A stretch of DNA of 64,000 nt from Sympetrum striolatum (lineage: Eukaryota; Arthropoda; Insecta; Odonata; Libellulidae), in NCBI GenBank assembly GCA_947579665.1, contig OX388343.1:105467657-105531656 (forward strand), written 5' to 3'. The stretch's first letter is position 1; the number at the start of each line of letters is the position of its first letter. Below are positions 25,640 through 36,469 of the stretch, in pieces. The notes under the pieces are model-generated. The model saw only the letters and a program-made list of their open reading frames with translations, was not told the origin of the DNA and made no database searches. Position numbers and translations under genes: made by a program.

Positions 25640-26745
25640 AACACACTTCCTTCACAAATCTTCCTACATCTTGGAAGACCGGAGTAAGAACACAGAAATA
25701 CGGAGGAGAGATATTCGGTCCAGGGATGGAACATTAAATAAAATATAAAGAATAAGTACAAAAGGGACAAAACGTTTTTGCTATTCGTTTTTGTGTATAA
25801 TCAGTAGTGCGTATATTAAGATTAACATAGAGTTATCTGTTTTCGAAATAATACTTCATTTACTGTTTTTCATTTATTTCTTGAAAACACCCTCACATCA
25901 TTTCTTCATCATGGAAAAGCAGATGAGGAGCGCAAAGATATGGAGGAGAGAAATTCGGTCCACGGATGGAATTCAAAATACAATGAGTATAATTTGAATC
26001 TAATTTTATTACTGTTTATGTTCAAGTATGGTAGATAGTACCTTCTTTTCAATTAACGTAGTATTTTTGTTTTGGAGATACTGTTTTATTAATTATTGTT
26101 AAATGTATCCTTCAGAAATACGCTCGGAACTTTTCTGCATCATGGAAGGGCGAGAGTAGGAATGCAGAGATGCTGTTGAGAGTAATTCGTTCGATGGAAG
26201 GAACACAGAATACGTTAAATACAAATTGAATATAATGTTATTACTACTCCGATTCTATAATATAAATCTAATATTTTTGATATTTCTATTTAATTATGCT
26301 ACAAAGTGCGTATTTTCGGATTAACCTGGTATTAATTGTTTTTTTGAATTACTATTCCATTTCCTTTTTTATATATTCTATTCATGTATGGTCGCATTAT
26401 TTCTCCATCATGGAAGAGCAGATTAGTACCGCAGAGATACTGAGGATGGATATTCGGTCCAGGGATGGAACTCAAAATACAATGAGTAAATATGAATCTA
26501 ATGTTAATACTACTCACATCCAAGTATGATAGTTGGCGCGTTCTTTTAATTACCATAGAGTTTCTGTTTATGAAATAATGTTTTAGTAAATTATTCTTAT
26601 TTGTTCTTCTGAAATACGCACGGAACTTTTCTACTTCATGGAAGAACGAGAGTAGGTATGCAGAGAAGCAGTGGAGAGTAATTCAATCCATGGAAGGAGC
26701 ACAGAATACGATGAGTGCATGTTTAATCAATTGTCGTTATAATTC
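25640..26745 (+). repeat. Second exon-like tandem family (five units, 496-bp dimer periodicity)
   Basis: Five related segments have their CATCATGGAAG-like boxes at about 25,664, 25,911, 26,138, 26,407 and 26,634. Distances of 227 and 269 alternate, and units two apart are 496 bp apart, so this is a dimeric repeat. Type A units carry ATTCGGTCCAGGGATGGAA and end ACAATGAGTAA/ATGAGTATAA, a donor-like context. Type B units carry GAGAGTAGGAATGCAGAGA. Parts are open: the unit at 25,640 reads THFLHKSSYILEDR onward from an acceptor TTCTTTAG; the 26,138 unit is open in a different phase. Some acceptors are lost. The GCAGAGATGCT core resembles GCAGGGATGCTGCGAGG of the 221-bp family, suggesting common ancestry. 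Confidence 0.75.
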
Positions 26746-26854
26746 CTATTTAAGTATGATCAATATTGTGTATGTTTTTCATTCGTTAAAGTTCTCTAAT
26801 CTCAGCCGATTTTCGTCACAATTGATTTACTTTCAATTTATCTTTCTTTTGCAG

Positions 26855-27050
26855 TTTTGAGACAATGCCTAAGTTTCAACGGCACTACTATGTTACATTC
26901 CTAAACGCATGGAATACTACATATTTTTTTATTCATCCTAAAAGTTTCGAGTACTTATCAGTGTTTCCCGTAAATACTGATGCAATCGATGTAAATACAT
27001 TCTGGAAGAAAAACCGGAGCAATTGTTTTAGAGACCAATACTTAATTTAA
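26855..27050 (+). CDS. Candidate terminal exon of the tandem-exon locus
   Basis: A strong acceptor (TTATCTTTCTTTTGCAG, ending 26,854) precedes an open frame that ends in TAA at 27,048-27,050. The frame begins one base into the exon, so it is entered from a phase-2 intron, exactly as in the 221-bp units. It encodes about 64 residues, starting FETMPKFQRHYYVTF and ending NCFRDQYLI. It is rich in aromatic residues and has one Cys. The ATG at 26,865 is internal in this reading and not necessarily a start. Unlike everything upstream, the segment is not repeated in the window. I do not recognise the protein. An alternative is a chance ORF after a chance acceptor. Confidence 0.5.
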
Positions 27051-27099
27051 CGTATCGTAAATGGCAATTAAAATTGCTTACTAAACGTAAAATGAAATT

Positions 27100-27140
27100 A
27101 ATATAAAAAATTAAGGTAGAAACGTGTGTTCTTTATTTGC
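27100..27140 (+). terminator. Poly(A)-signal-like sequence
   Basis: About 50 bp after the stop codon of the candidate terminal exon there is AATATAAAA, a known weaker variant of the AATAAA signal. A GT/T-rich stretch (GTGTGTTCTTTATTTG) follows 20-30 bp later, the usual arrangement for 3'-end formation. AT-rich sequence makes such matches frequent. Confidence 0.3.
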
Positions 27141-27295
27141 ATAATGGCTTGCCATTCTATCACAATGAAAGCCGAAACTTTTCATTAAGATATTCATAGG
27201 CATCTAGTCATTGTAAAGGCTTTATTTTATATTTTGAAACTATATTACCAATTATGCAAGGCCAATGGAAATTGAAGGTGCATAAAAAGATGAGA

Positions 27296-27392
27296 ATTTT
27301 TTATATTATATATAACATACAGATATTATTTTTTATATTATATTATATACAGATATATTTTTTATATTATATTATATACAGATATTATTTTT
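27296..27392. repeat. AT-rich tandem repeat, about 30-bp unit, three copies
   Basis: The block ATACAGATATTATTTTTTATATTA recurs with starts near 27,320, 27,350 and 27,379. It is a simple AT-rich minisatellite with no coding content. Confidence 0.8.
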
Positions 27393-28065
27393 CTCAAAGG
27401 ACGGCGTTGGGGATGAAGTTGTGTTGCTAAGGCGTGGGACGGCATCATTACCTATTTAAGATTGGGAAGAATATAATATAAACTTCCTTGTGAAATAAAA
27501 TCCATGACTTTTGAAGTGAACTGAAGTGTCCAAATACAGTGAACATTCCATTCATATAATTACATTCTATTTTATTTAATAAACAAGCAATTGAACAATT
27601 CAGTGAATCTTTATCCATGTATACTATTTGAAGCTTTTTCAACTATTAATGTTCAATATGACTAATGATGATGCAAGGTAAATACAGGTATTATTTTTGA
27701 AGGTTTATGTTTAGTGTATCTATTAGGTGTTTATTCAATCTTTAGAGAATAAATTTGTTTATTGATCTATGCACATCTTTATAAGTAACACATAAGATGA
27801 ATAAAAAGTGAAATATTATAATTTTTCCGAGCCAAAATATATTTTAAATCATGTATAGCTTAAAAATTGTAAGGCCTGAACTTTAATAGTTTCCTATTAC
27901 TTGAAATGTATATAGAATACAAATATAAAAATGTCCTATCACCCTGAACCTAAATAACTATTGCCGAATGTATAGATTTCTAAGGATATGTAAGGCAGGA
28001 TGATGTATAATTTATATATTCTGTAACTTTTCATTGTATTGCTTTTACTTTTCCTCTGAATAAAT
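27393..28065. other. No gene seen
   Basis: AT-rich sequence with short ORFs only, none with recognisable motifs or splice context. Confidence 0.6.
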
Positions 28066-30215
28066 CTCATGGGGAAGGGGGAGAGAAGGTAGAGGACGGA
28101 GGAGGTTGATTCAGAGAGGGATAGAAAGAAGTGAGGGGTAAGTGAGAGGAAGGAGGGAAGGGGGAGGGTATAAAAAAATTGGGGTGGGAAGTAATAGGGT
28201 ATCAAAAAAATTGAGGTAAGAAGGGAGAGGTTAGGAAGGGAGAGCTTGGGAAGGTAGAGGTTGAGAAGTGAGAGTGTGGGAAAGGAGATGGTAGGAATAG
28301 AGAGGATGGGAAGGGAGAGAGTGCGAAGGGAGATGGTGGGACTAAAGATGGTGGGAAAGGAGAGGGTGGGAATGGAGAGAGTGCGAACGGGGGAGGGAGG
28401 GAAGGGAGAGGATTGGTAGGTAGCAGTTGGGTAGGTAGAGGGTGAGGATGAGGGTGGGAAGAGAGAGGGTGGCTAAGGAGAGGGTGGTAAGGGAGAGGGT
28501 TGGTAGGGAGAGGGTGGGTGGGAGAGGTTGGGTAGAGATAGGTTGGGATGTGAGAGGGTGGGAAGGGAGAGGGTGGGATGGGAGCTGGTGGGACGGGAGA
28601 GGGTGGGAAGGGAGAGGGTGGACAGGGAGAGGGTGGGAAAGGAGAGGGTGGGACGGTAGCGGGTGGGACGGGAGAGGATGGGAAGGGAGAGGGAGGGAAG
28701 GGAGAGGGTGGGTAGGGAGAGGATGGGAAGGGAGAGGGTGGGAAGGGATAGGGAGGGTAGGTAGATGGTGTGTTAGGAGAGGTCGGGTAGGCATAGGTTG
28801 GGTTGTGAGAGGGTGGGTAGAGAGAGGGTGGGTAGGAAGAGGATGGGAAGGGAGAGGGTGGCTAAGGAGAGGGTGGTAAGGGAGAGGGTTGGTAGGGAGA
28901 GGGAGGGAAGGGAGAGGGTGGGAAGGGAGAGGGTGGGAAGGGAGAGGGTGGACAGGGAGAGGGTGGGAAGGGAGCGGGTGGGACGGGAGAGGGTGGAAAG
29001 GGAGAGGGAGGGAAGGGAGAGGGTGGGAAGGGAGAGAGTGCGAAGGGAGATGGTGGGACTAAAGAGGGTGGGAAAGGAGAGGGTGGGAATGGAGAGAGTG
29101 CGAAGGGGGAAGGGAGGGAAGGGAGAGGGTGGCTAAGGAGAGGGTGGTAAGGGAGAGGGTTGGTGGGAGCGGGTGGGAAGGGAGAGGGTTGACAGGGAGA
29201 GGGTGGGAAGGGAGAGGGTGGGACGGTAGCGGGTGGGACGGGAGAGGGTGGGCAGGGAGAGGATGGGAAGGGAGAGGGTGGGAAGGGATAGGGAAGGTAG
29301 GTAGATGGTGTGTTAGGAGAGGTCGGGTAGGCATAGGTTGGGTTGTGAGAGGGTGGGTAGAGAGAGGGTGGGTAGGAAGAGGATGGGAAGGGAGAGGGTG
29401 GCTAAGGAGAGGGTGGTAAGGGAGAGGGTTGGTAGGGAGAGGGTGGGTGGGAGAGTTCGGGTAGAGATAGGTTGGGATGTGAGAGGGTGGGAAGGAAGAG
29501 GGTGGGACGGGAGCGGGTGGGACGGGAGAGGGTGGGAAGGGAGAGGGAGGGAAGGGAGAGGGTGGGAAGGGAGAGGGTGGGAAGGGAGAGGGTGGACAGG
29601 GAGAGGGTGGGAAGGGAGCGGGTGGGACGGTAGAGGGTGGGAAGGGAGAGGGAGGGAAGGGAGAGGGTGGGAAGGGAGAGGGTGGGAAGGGGTGGGTCGG
29701 TAGTGAGAGTGTGGGTAGGGAGAGGATGGGAAGGGAGAGGTTGGGAAGGGATAGGGAGGGAAGGGAGAGGGTGGGAAGGGATAGGGAGGGAAGGGAGAGG
29801 TTGGGACGGGAGAGGGTAGGTAGGTAGATGGTGTGTTAGGAGAGGTCGGGTAGGCATAGGTTGGGTTGTGAGAGGGTGTGTAGAGAGAGGGTGGGACGGG
29901 AGAGGGTGGGTAGAGAGAGGGTGGGAAGCGATGGGGTAGGTAAGGGAGGTAAGGTTGAGAGTGAGAGAGGGAGGTAAGGTTGAGAGTGGGTAGGTAGAGG
30001 ATGGGTAGGTAGATGGTGTGTTAGGAGAGGTCGGGTAGGCATAGGTTGGGTTGTGAGAAGGTGGGTAGAGAGAGGGTGGGAAGGGATAGGGTGGGTAGGG
30101 AGAGGGTTGGTAGGGATATGGTGGGAAGGGATATGATGGGATGGCAGAGGGTGGGAAGGTATAGGGTGAGTAAGGAGATGGTTAGAAGGTAGAGGTGGTG
30201 GATGGTGGGTAGGTA
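28066..30215 (+). repeat. G-rich minisatellite with higher-order repeats
   Basis: About 2.15 kb built from 15-16-bp variants of GGAGAGGGTGGGAAG. The plus strand is almost pure purine with T, and the minus strand is C/T-rich. Long ORFs on both strands (Gly-Arg-Trp/Val-rich and Pro-Leu-Ser-His-rich) are by-products of the short period and not genes. A distinctive variant string beginning GTGTGTTAGGAGAGGTCGGG occurs near 28,767, 29,308, 29,828 and 30,018, so blocks of about 520-540 bp have been duplicated as a whole. The repeats degrade towards both edges. Confidence 0.95.
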
Positions 30216-33200
30216 TGGATGTTGCCAAATATTTATTCTGTTGAAACTTAGGTCACAGTGCCATACGTTTTTCAGCCTAACCTAAGGACAAGGAGATTTT
30301 GGTTTTGTGATAGATCCAATCTAGGAAGGATCCATATCCCCTTTTTCCTGGGTTCTGATGTTAGGGGTTTATTCGAAAAGAAAAACGCTTGGTCAATGAC
30401 ACTTTTGGTTTAGGCTCAGAGAGGGTATCCTAAGTAGGTATGAATATATCCATAGAAGTATCCATATATGAATATACAGTCAAACCGTCAAACACTCAAG
30501 CTTAGGATCTATCTCTCTTTGCATTCCGGTCTCTATCACACAAATCACATGGTAAAAAATAACGTAAGAAGCTAACCACTTATAAGACGTATTTGTTGCA
30601 AATATACCGCATTTGGGAGTAATACCCAAATGCATCGCATCCCGTTGAGCCCATCTTCCTTCGCATTTGATAGAGTATTGTTTAATTTATCTATATCGCC
30701 ATCCACCGCACTCTTCTCGTGCCTCTTACTTATATTAATAGAATACCTGTTCTATTTTATTTACTTTATTTGTTCTATTTTACTTATCTATGCTCTTGTT
30801 TGCGATTGCTATTTTTGCGAGAAGAAAATTAAAATGTGGAAAATAGCAATTATCATCTCAAACTTGAAGTTTTGTGAGATATTCTCCATCATTTTCGTCT
30901 CGAGGCAGAACAGTTGCTTCGAGGGGTTTCATTTCGTCCCAATCACTTGTTTTAAACAAATCGAATAAACCGGAGTGGAATTGAATTGTATTATTTTGTA
31001 TGCTGTATGCCTACTCTCGAATATATATCTTGCATTGTGACGGCCTCTCACGAGAGTTGCAATAGCACTGCAGCTAAAACATTCGTTCCTGTTCCCTAAT
31101 TTTCTATCAAATAGACATTTGTTCTTTGTAGAGTGCAAAGGCCAGATTAAAGTAACAAAGGAAGGCGCACTATTTGCTCAAAAAGAAGACCAATCTTAAT
31201 AATATGACAATAAGACAACCACTTATCGGTGAAAATAAAGCAAAATAAAGAAAGACTCTTTTCGGTTTGAGGTTTAGAGTACTTATTTTAACATCATAGC
31301 CAATTAAAATTTTCCCTTTCATTTACCATCGTTGAAAGACTGAGATTGTCATATCACGCTTATATACTGGTTATCATTGAGTCTCCTGAAAAGCATCTTA
31401 AGCGGCATTGGTCTTCATTTCCTTCAATTGCATTGCCATGCCTGAGTGGTATATGACGCCAGTTTATGTATAATAGACAATAGAGACCTTTATCAAGAAT
31501 CCTGTTCACAGGAGGGAGAAATGAGTAGAAACATAGTTTGAAGAGAATTATTTTCACTAACGAGTGACGGAGAGATTGGTTGCTTTATAGCGAATATATA
31601 ATAGCGATATAGAATAAAATAGAAGGATAAAAATAAAATTAATGTTGGGTAGAGAGGATAAAAATATCTTGGCAGAACCGAAAAGACAGGGGGGAAATAC
31701 ATATTGACTACAAGCAATCAAATCAAATGAAACATCTTCACAAATGATACTAATACCAAATTGTAAGAATTGTAGCATAAAACAAGATAAAACACATAAA
31801 AATATTTCTAGATTAAATAAATTTTTGAATACATTAGGTTGAGAATGAATGTATTGATCAAAACCATAGAGTTTATACATGTATGTAATTGGTAAAAAAA
31901 GATGAAAAGTGATTTTTCAGTATTTGAAAATAGAGCGTCGAAAATAATAATCAACCCAGTATATATGTTCTTCCTTTAGTATTCAAAGAAATCCTCCGTA
32001 TTTCATTCATTCTGATATTCATCAGGAATGACAGATCCCTTATTCTTATGTCTCAACAGAAAATTTGCCAGTGACAACGCTGAATTCGTAAATAAACGCA
32101 ATAAACTACTTGCAAAATTAGTATCTTTTAAGAATCGACCAATTCTATAGAAATTCATTTTAATAAAAGAGTTTATGACTTCAATGAAATTAATATATCT
32201 AGAAGACAAGAAAAACAACGCCTGAGACTGTGAATTTTATCTAGAAGAAGATTTTTATAAAATTTCTCCGGAAAAGGTATCGCTTAAATTGGGGTAGGAA
32301 ATGAAAAAAATATTTTCGCTGTTGTGATATTTCTATTGTCTATTTAAGCGTGGTAATATTTACTAGAAAAGAATTTGTAAGTTAAAAAGATAAAACCAAA
32401 ATCAATGTAACACAAAAATATTAATCCGCTACATTTTAGATGAATATTCAACCTGAAAGCTTCTTAAGAAGCGAAAATATCAGCATTAACACTCACATTT
32501 AAAATGCTAGAAGTCTGAAGTCCCTCGCAATTTCCTCAACGTTGCTCGTCTAGCTAAAACAGAAATACCTTTCTTTTCTGTAAATTTACTCAGTCACAGA
32601 CCAAAAAAATAAAAATTTTCAGTTCCCTCCAATGGTGCGAGGCGCTGTCTCTATTCGAATGCAGTTCCCAAAAAAATCCGAAGTCACCCCTTATTTCACC
32701 TCACTCGCCTTAAGTTCCAAAACATTTACCCCCACCTCTGATTTCCTCCCTTCTTACAAATCAGGTAGTACCAACAGAATTTTTAAGAGCACTCTTTTGC
32801 CGCTACAGCAGGAACAGAAGATGCCCACAGACTTATGCAAATGACTGCACATTCACTGCAAAAAAACTACTTCTTTCCTTCGCAGATACGATTTTCATGT
32901 TCTTTATTTCGAATTTTACGATAACTACGGCGACAAGACGATGGGTTAAGTTGGGTGGGGGGGTGTCTTCACTTATATCTTAATTAATAAGGAACAGATA
33001 GAACGGAATTAAGCCTATGCACGTAATTGCAAACATGAGAACAGCATGTCCATTACAGTTTACTGAAGGAGACGGAAGGGGAAGGTTTGAGAGTTGGGGA
33101 AGGGACTTAATTAAATTAAAATTTATAGAACGGTTATAAAAACTAAGCTATTGATCAAACAAGAAACATGTAAATTGGAGTGCTAATTATTTCATTACAA

Positions 33201-33339
33201 AGCTCGTGGTGAATTGTCAAAGTAATCTATATTTGGAAAGGAATTGATGCTTGTGATCAATTAAATTTCAACCAGAGTAATTGTATTCGAGCCCAATTAC
33301 TTTTCGTCAATAATCGGGCCATCAGGTCCTTAAATCTCG
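30216..33339. other. No gene seen
   Basis: Unique-looking AT-rich sequence. ORFs up to 112 codons occur but lack domain motifs, coding-like composition or plausible splice context. A G-run-bearing segment near 32,930-32,975 resembles one arm of the hairpin element at 33,579. Confidence 0.5.
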
Positions 33340-33550
33340 CTTGCAAACCAACTATAGCTTGCTATCCGGACGTGAGGGCGACAATCTTTTTCTTAACATA
33401 AAGCAACATTTGCGGCAAGAACAGTGCTTAAGTGTTAAAAGACCCTGGATAACAATTTAACTTGAAAACCAACTATAGCTTGTGATCCGAACGTGAGGAT
33501 GACTATCTTTTGCTAAACACAAAGCAACATTTGCGCCGAAAACACTGTTT
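33340..33550. repeat. Imperfect tandem duplication, 121-bp unit
   Basis: CAAACCAACTATAGCTTGCTATCCGG at 33,345 is repeated as AAAACCAACTATAGCTTGTGATCCG at 33,466. The similarity runs on through the ACGTGAGG and AAAGCAACATTTGCG boxes. There are two copies, the second diverged. Confidence 0.8.
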
Positions 33551-33578
33551 TTCCTTAAAATTTAAGAATATTTTACAT

Positions 33579-33720
33579 GTAACTTTGGCCAGAAGCGGAT
33601 GGGTTGAGTTGGGGGGCCGGGGTTCCTTCATTCTTACTTATTTCTCCGGCATTACATACGATGTGTATGAATGAACACCGCATACCCAACTCAACCGATC
33701 CACTCTTGGCCAAAGTTATC
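33579..33720. repeat. Inverted-repeat (foldback) element, about 142 bp
   Basis: The left end GTAACTTTGGCCAGAAGCGG and the reverse complement of the right end (GATAACTTTGGCCAAGAGTGG) match over roughly 35-40 bp, both continuing into a GGTTGAGTTGGG box. The structure could fold as a hairpin and may be a small MITE. No clear target-site duplication is visible. Confidence 0.65.
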
Positions 33721-35399
33721 TTTAAGTGCAAACTGTGAACTATTGACTTATTCTGTGATTATAAACTCCTTATTCTATATAATATACAGCATTTTTATAA
33801 CTATATTTCATCATATCAGGTCATTTTCGGACAATATCCGTGTTTTTTACCTTCCCACCCAGCACCCCTGTGTCCATGCGCCCGTATGATAGTTGCCATT
33901 TGGGAATTTTAGGCTATTTCCGAGAGGTGAAACTCGTCGCTCACCGCTACAACTGGCGTCAAAACGCCATAACCAACAATTCAAACGGTCTCCGGAGGCC
34001 ATTCTTGTACCTTGGTCACTTTCATCAAGATTTGTCAGCAACTGCGTTAGGTAGTTACTCGCTATAATTTGTATCATAAACTGCAATGTTTGAAGTATCA
34101 TCCCTGAAAATTTCATCGAAATCGGGGTATTTCTAGTGTGAAAAAAAATTAAAACGTAAACACCGTGAAACTAGAAAATTACCATTATTTGTGGTGTAGA
34201 ACACGTTTGGAAAAACACACCTGGTTCCTGGTTCCTGGTTCTACTCTTTCCTCTTTACTAGCCACCTAGTTGCCTCCAGCTAACTGTCAGAAGTTGTCCA
34301 TTAGAAGGCAGTTTTGAAACTTTAATTTGATGTTTTATGCCCTCTATTAAAAATGTACCTAGTTAGCATTAAGTAATTGACATGCTCATTCATCACTGAT
34401 TGAAAACAATACGTTTATTAACAAAATAACAAGTGATTACAAACTCATTGATGGCTTCGGCATATTAGTACATTGACACAACGCACAAGCAAAGCCTGCT
34501 TAAATAAACAATCACTATGGATAACAAACGTGATTCTAATGAATTGCAGCTAGCGTATCACAATAAATCTGGAGAAAGTCATGTGTTGGCCACATCACAT
34601 TTTTTTTACATAGAGAAAGCATTTTACGTGTTTTTAAGTGTAGAATGAAGGTCATATATACAAGTTAATCAAAATTAACCTATCTAGTCATAATTACTAA
34701 ATATTTTTATAACTGACAGATTCAAGCAAAGAAACAAATCTCACTCAAAAACTCCAACAGCCGGTTTCCCACAAGGCTCTACCCTCATCCCCATTTTGCC
34801 TAAAATACAGAACATGCTTTAAGCCAATGATACAGGCTTTTTAACCCAATCTATTTATCCTGACACATCATACAACAGATTGAACTTGTACCAAAGAGTA
34901 ACCACAAATGGTGCTCTTGGTCGAAAATTACAGTTAAGCCCAGTAAAAGCTCCTAAATGTTTTTCAACATCTCTTGCAGCAAACACACCACTATGACTAT
35001 AGCTCTTGATAATACTCCTACATAAATAGCAAAGAAGCACACATTTCTTGGGACGCCATACTCAATTGGACTAGACACATCAATCAATCATTAGCCCCCA
35101 AAGGCAAAGTTTATAGTTACCTCTCCTGTCCAAAATAAAATCACTGTCCGCCGACACCAAACTAAGGATAATTCTTTCTAAATCACCCCAATACTATTAT
35201 ATGCCAGTCCATTGATACACAACACATAAACACAAAAAATCTGAAAATCTCAAAACTACATATCTATTTTATAGAATTCCTTTTCCAGATTCATTCATGT
35301 TTATAGATAGGATACAAATTCACAGGCTAAACCACAAGCGTCATTGACTTGAAATGATTACAGCGTATAGGCCCTAACGTGAAACTCCTAGGAAAAAGG
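33721..35399. other. No gene recognised; one transposon-end match
   Basis: An 89-codon minus-strand ORF at 33,847-34,116 has no recognisable motif. At 34,571-34,610, GGAGAAAGTCATGTGTTGGCC is the inverse of a segment at 55,425-55,455 that borders a repetitive element there, so a small piece of that family is present. The rest is featureless AT-rich sequence. Confidence 0.45.
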
Positions 35400-36200
35400 C
35401 GACTTTGGACCTCAGTGTCATGGGTTCGATGCCAGAAGGCCCCAAAGTTATGATTTTCTCCATAAGGATACATTGCCGGGATTTTCGAAAATTTTATGAG
35501 GCACCTCCCGGTAAATTAGACTGTTGAAGTTCTGGGGACCGCTAGAATCCGTGAGTATCCGTGGAAAACCATAAATACATCCTCGATGATTATCCTTGGT
35601 TCGACGCTGGGTCAGAGCAAATATCTCCCATTTAAAATGCATTGCGGCGATATTTAAGAATTTTTTTTTTTGAATCTCTTCCCGATAACATAGAAACTTA
35701 AAACTTGGCATGTGAATAAAGATCATACATATATTTCATATTCGGTGTTTAAGGTTTCCCTGATCGTTCTTGGTTCGATCCCAGAGAGCCATTTACATTA
35801 TCCTATGCATTTCAGATGGGGATAACGGAGTCTTAATTTTGGACCTTCCCGGTATGATATCAGCTTAAAAATTTGAATGAAATACGTTATATTTCTATCA
35901 GGGCGTTATATGTATCCACATCTTCCAAGAGATTCTGGGTTCGACACCAGGCGTCTACTATTTAAAAACGTATGGTGGTAATTTCCAATTATTTTTAATC
36001 CGTTTTCGAAAATATTTTAAGCTACATTCCGGTAGGATAAGCAATACAAAATCATAGGGAAATGGTGCTCTTCTTTGTTATATCTACGAAACTGATACCA
36101 AATGTGCGTGAGTTTTTCGCCAGGTGGATGAAAATTTCTCCTATTTAAAATGAATTCTGTTGCTTTTTAGGAATATTTTCAATCCCTTTTTTTCTTTTGA
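35400..36200 (+). repeat. Degenerate tandem repeat, about 172-bp unit, with B-box-like motifs
   Basis: GGGTTCGATGCC (35,422), GGTTCGACGCTGGG (35,598), GGTTCGATCCCAG (35,772), GGGTTCGACACCAG (35,938) and a weaker TTTTTCGCCAGG (36,114) recur every 165-176 bp. Each is followed by an ATATCTCC/TTTAAAATG-like segment and a TTCCCGGTA box. There are about five copies, strongly diverged. The motif resembles the tRNA B box (GGTTCGANTCC), but no A box or cloverleaf is apparent. A similar string (GGTTCGACGCTAGGTCAGG) occurs in reverse at about 39,390-39,410. Confidence 0.65.
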
Positions 36201-36469
36201 GGATATTCAGGATATGATGTCGCCTTGAAATTTGCATTATCAATATTTCAATATAACAGCAACTTTTACTCGTAATAGGTTCATAAGTGCAGCCACCACA
36301 GCACCAGCCACAAATAAGACACCCTGGACTTAGAATTATTAATTTTAATATACTGTTTGCAATTTTTAAAATAGCTTCTTAACCAAAACAAGAGATTCCC
36401 ATATATACCCATACCCTCCAATTTCTTTACCAATAAAACATGATGTAAACATGTCATTTTATTGCATCA

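Noticed and set aside
28342..30228. Long Pro/Leu/Ser/His-rich and Gly/Arg/Trp/Val-rich ORFs on both strands
   Set aside because: These follow automatically from a 15-16-bp purine-rich repeat with few stop codons; both strands are open and no start or splice context is present.
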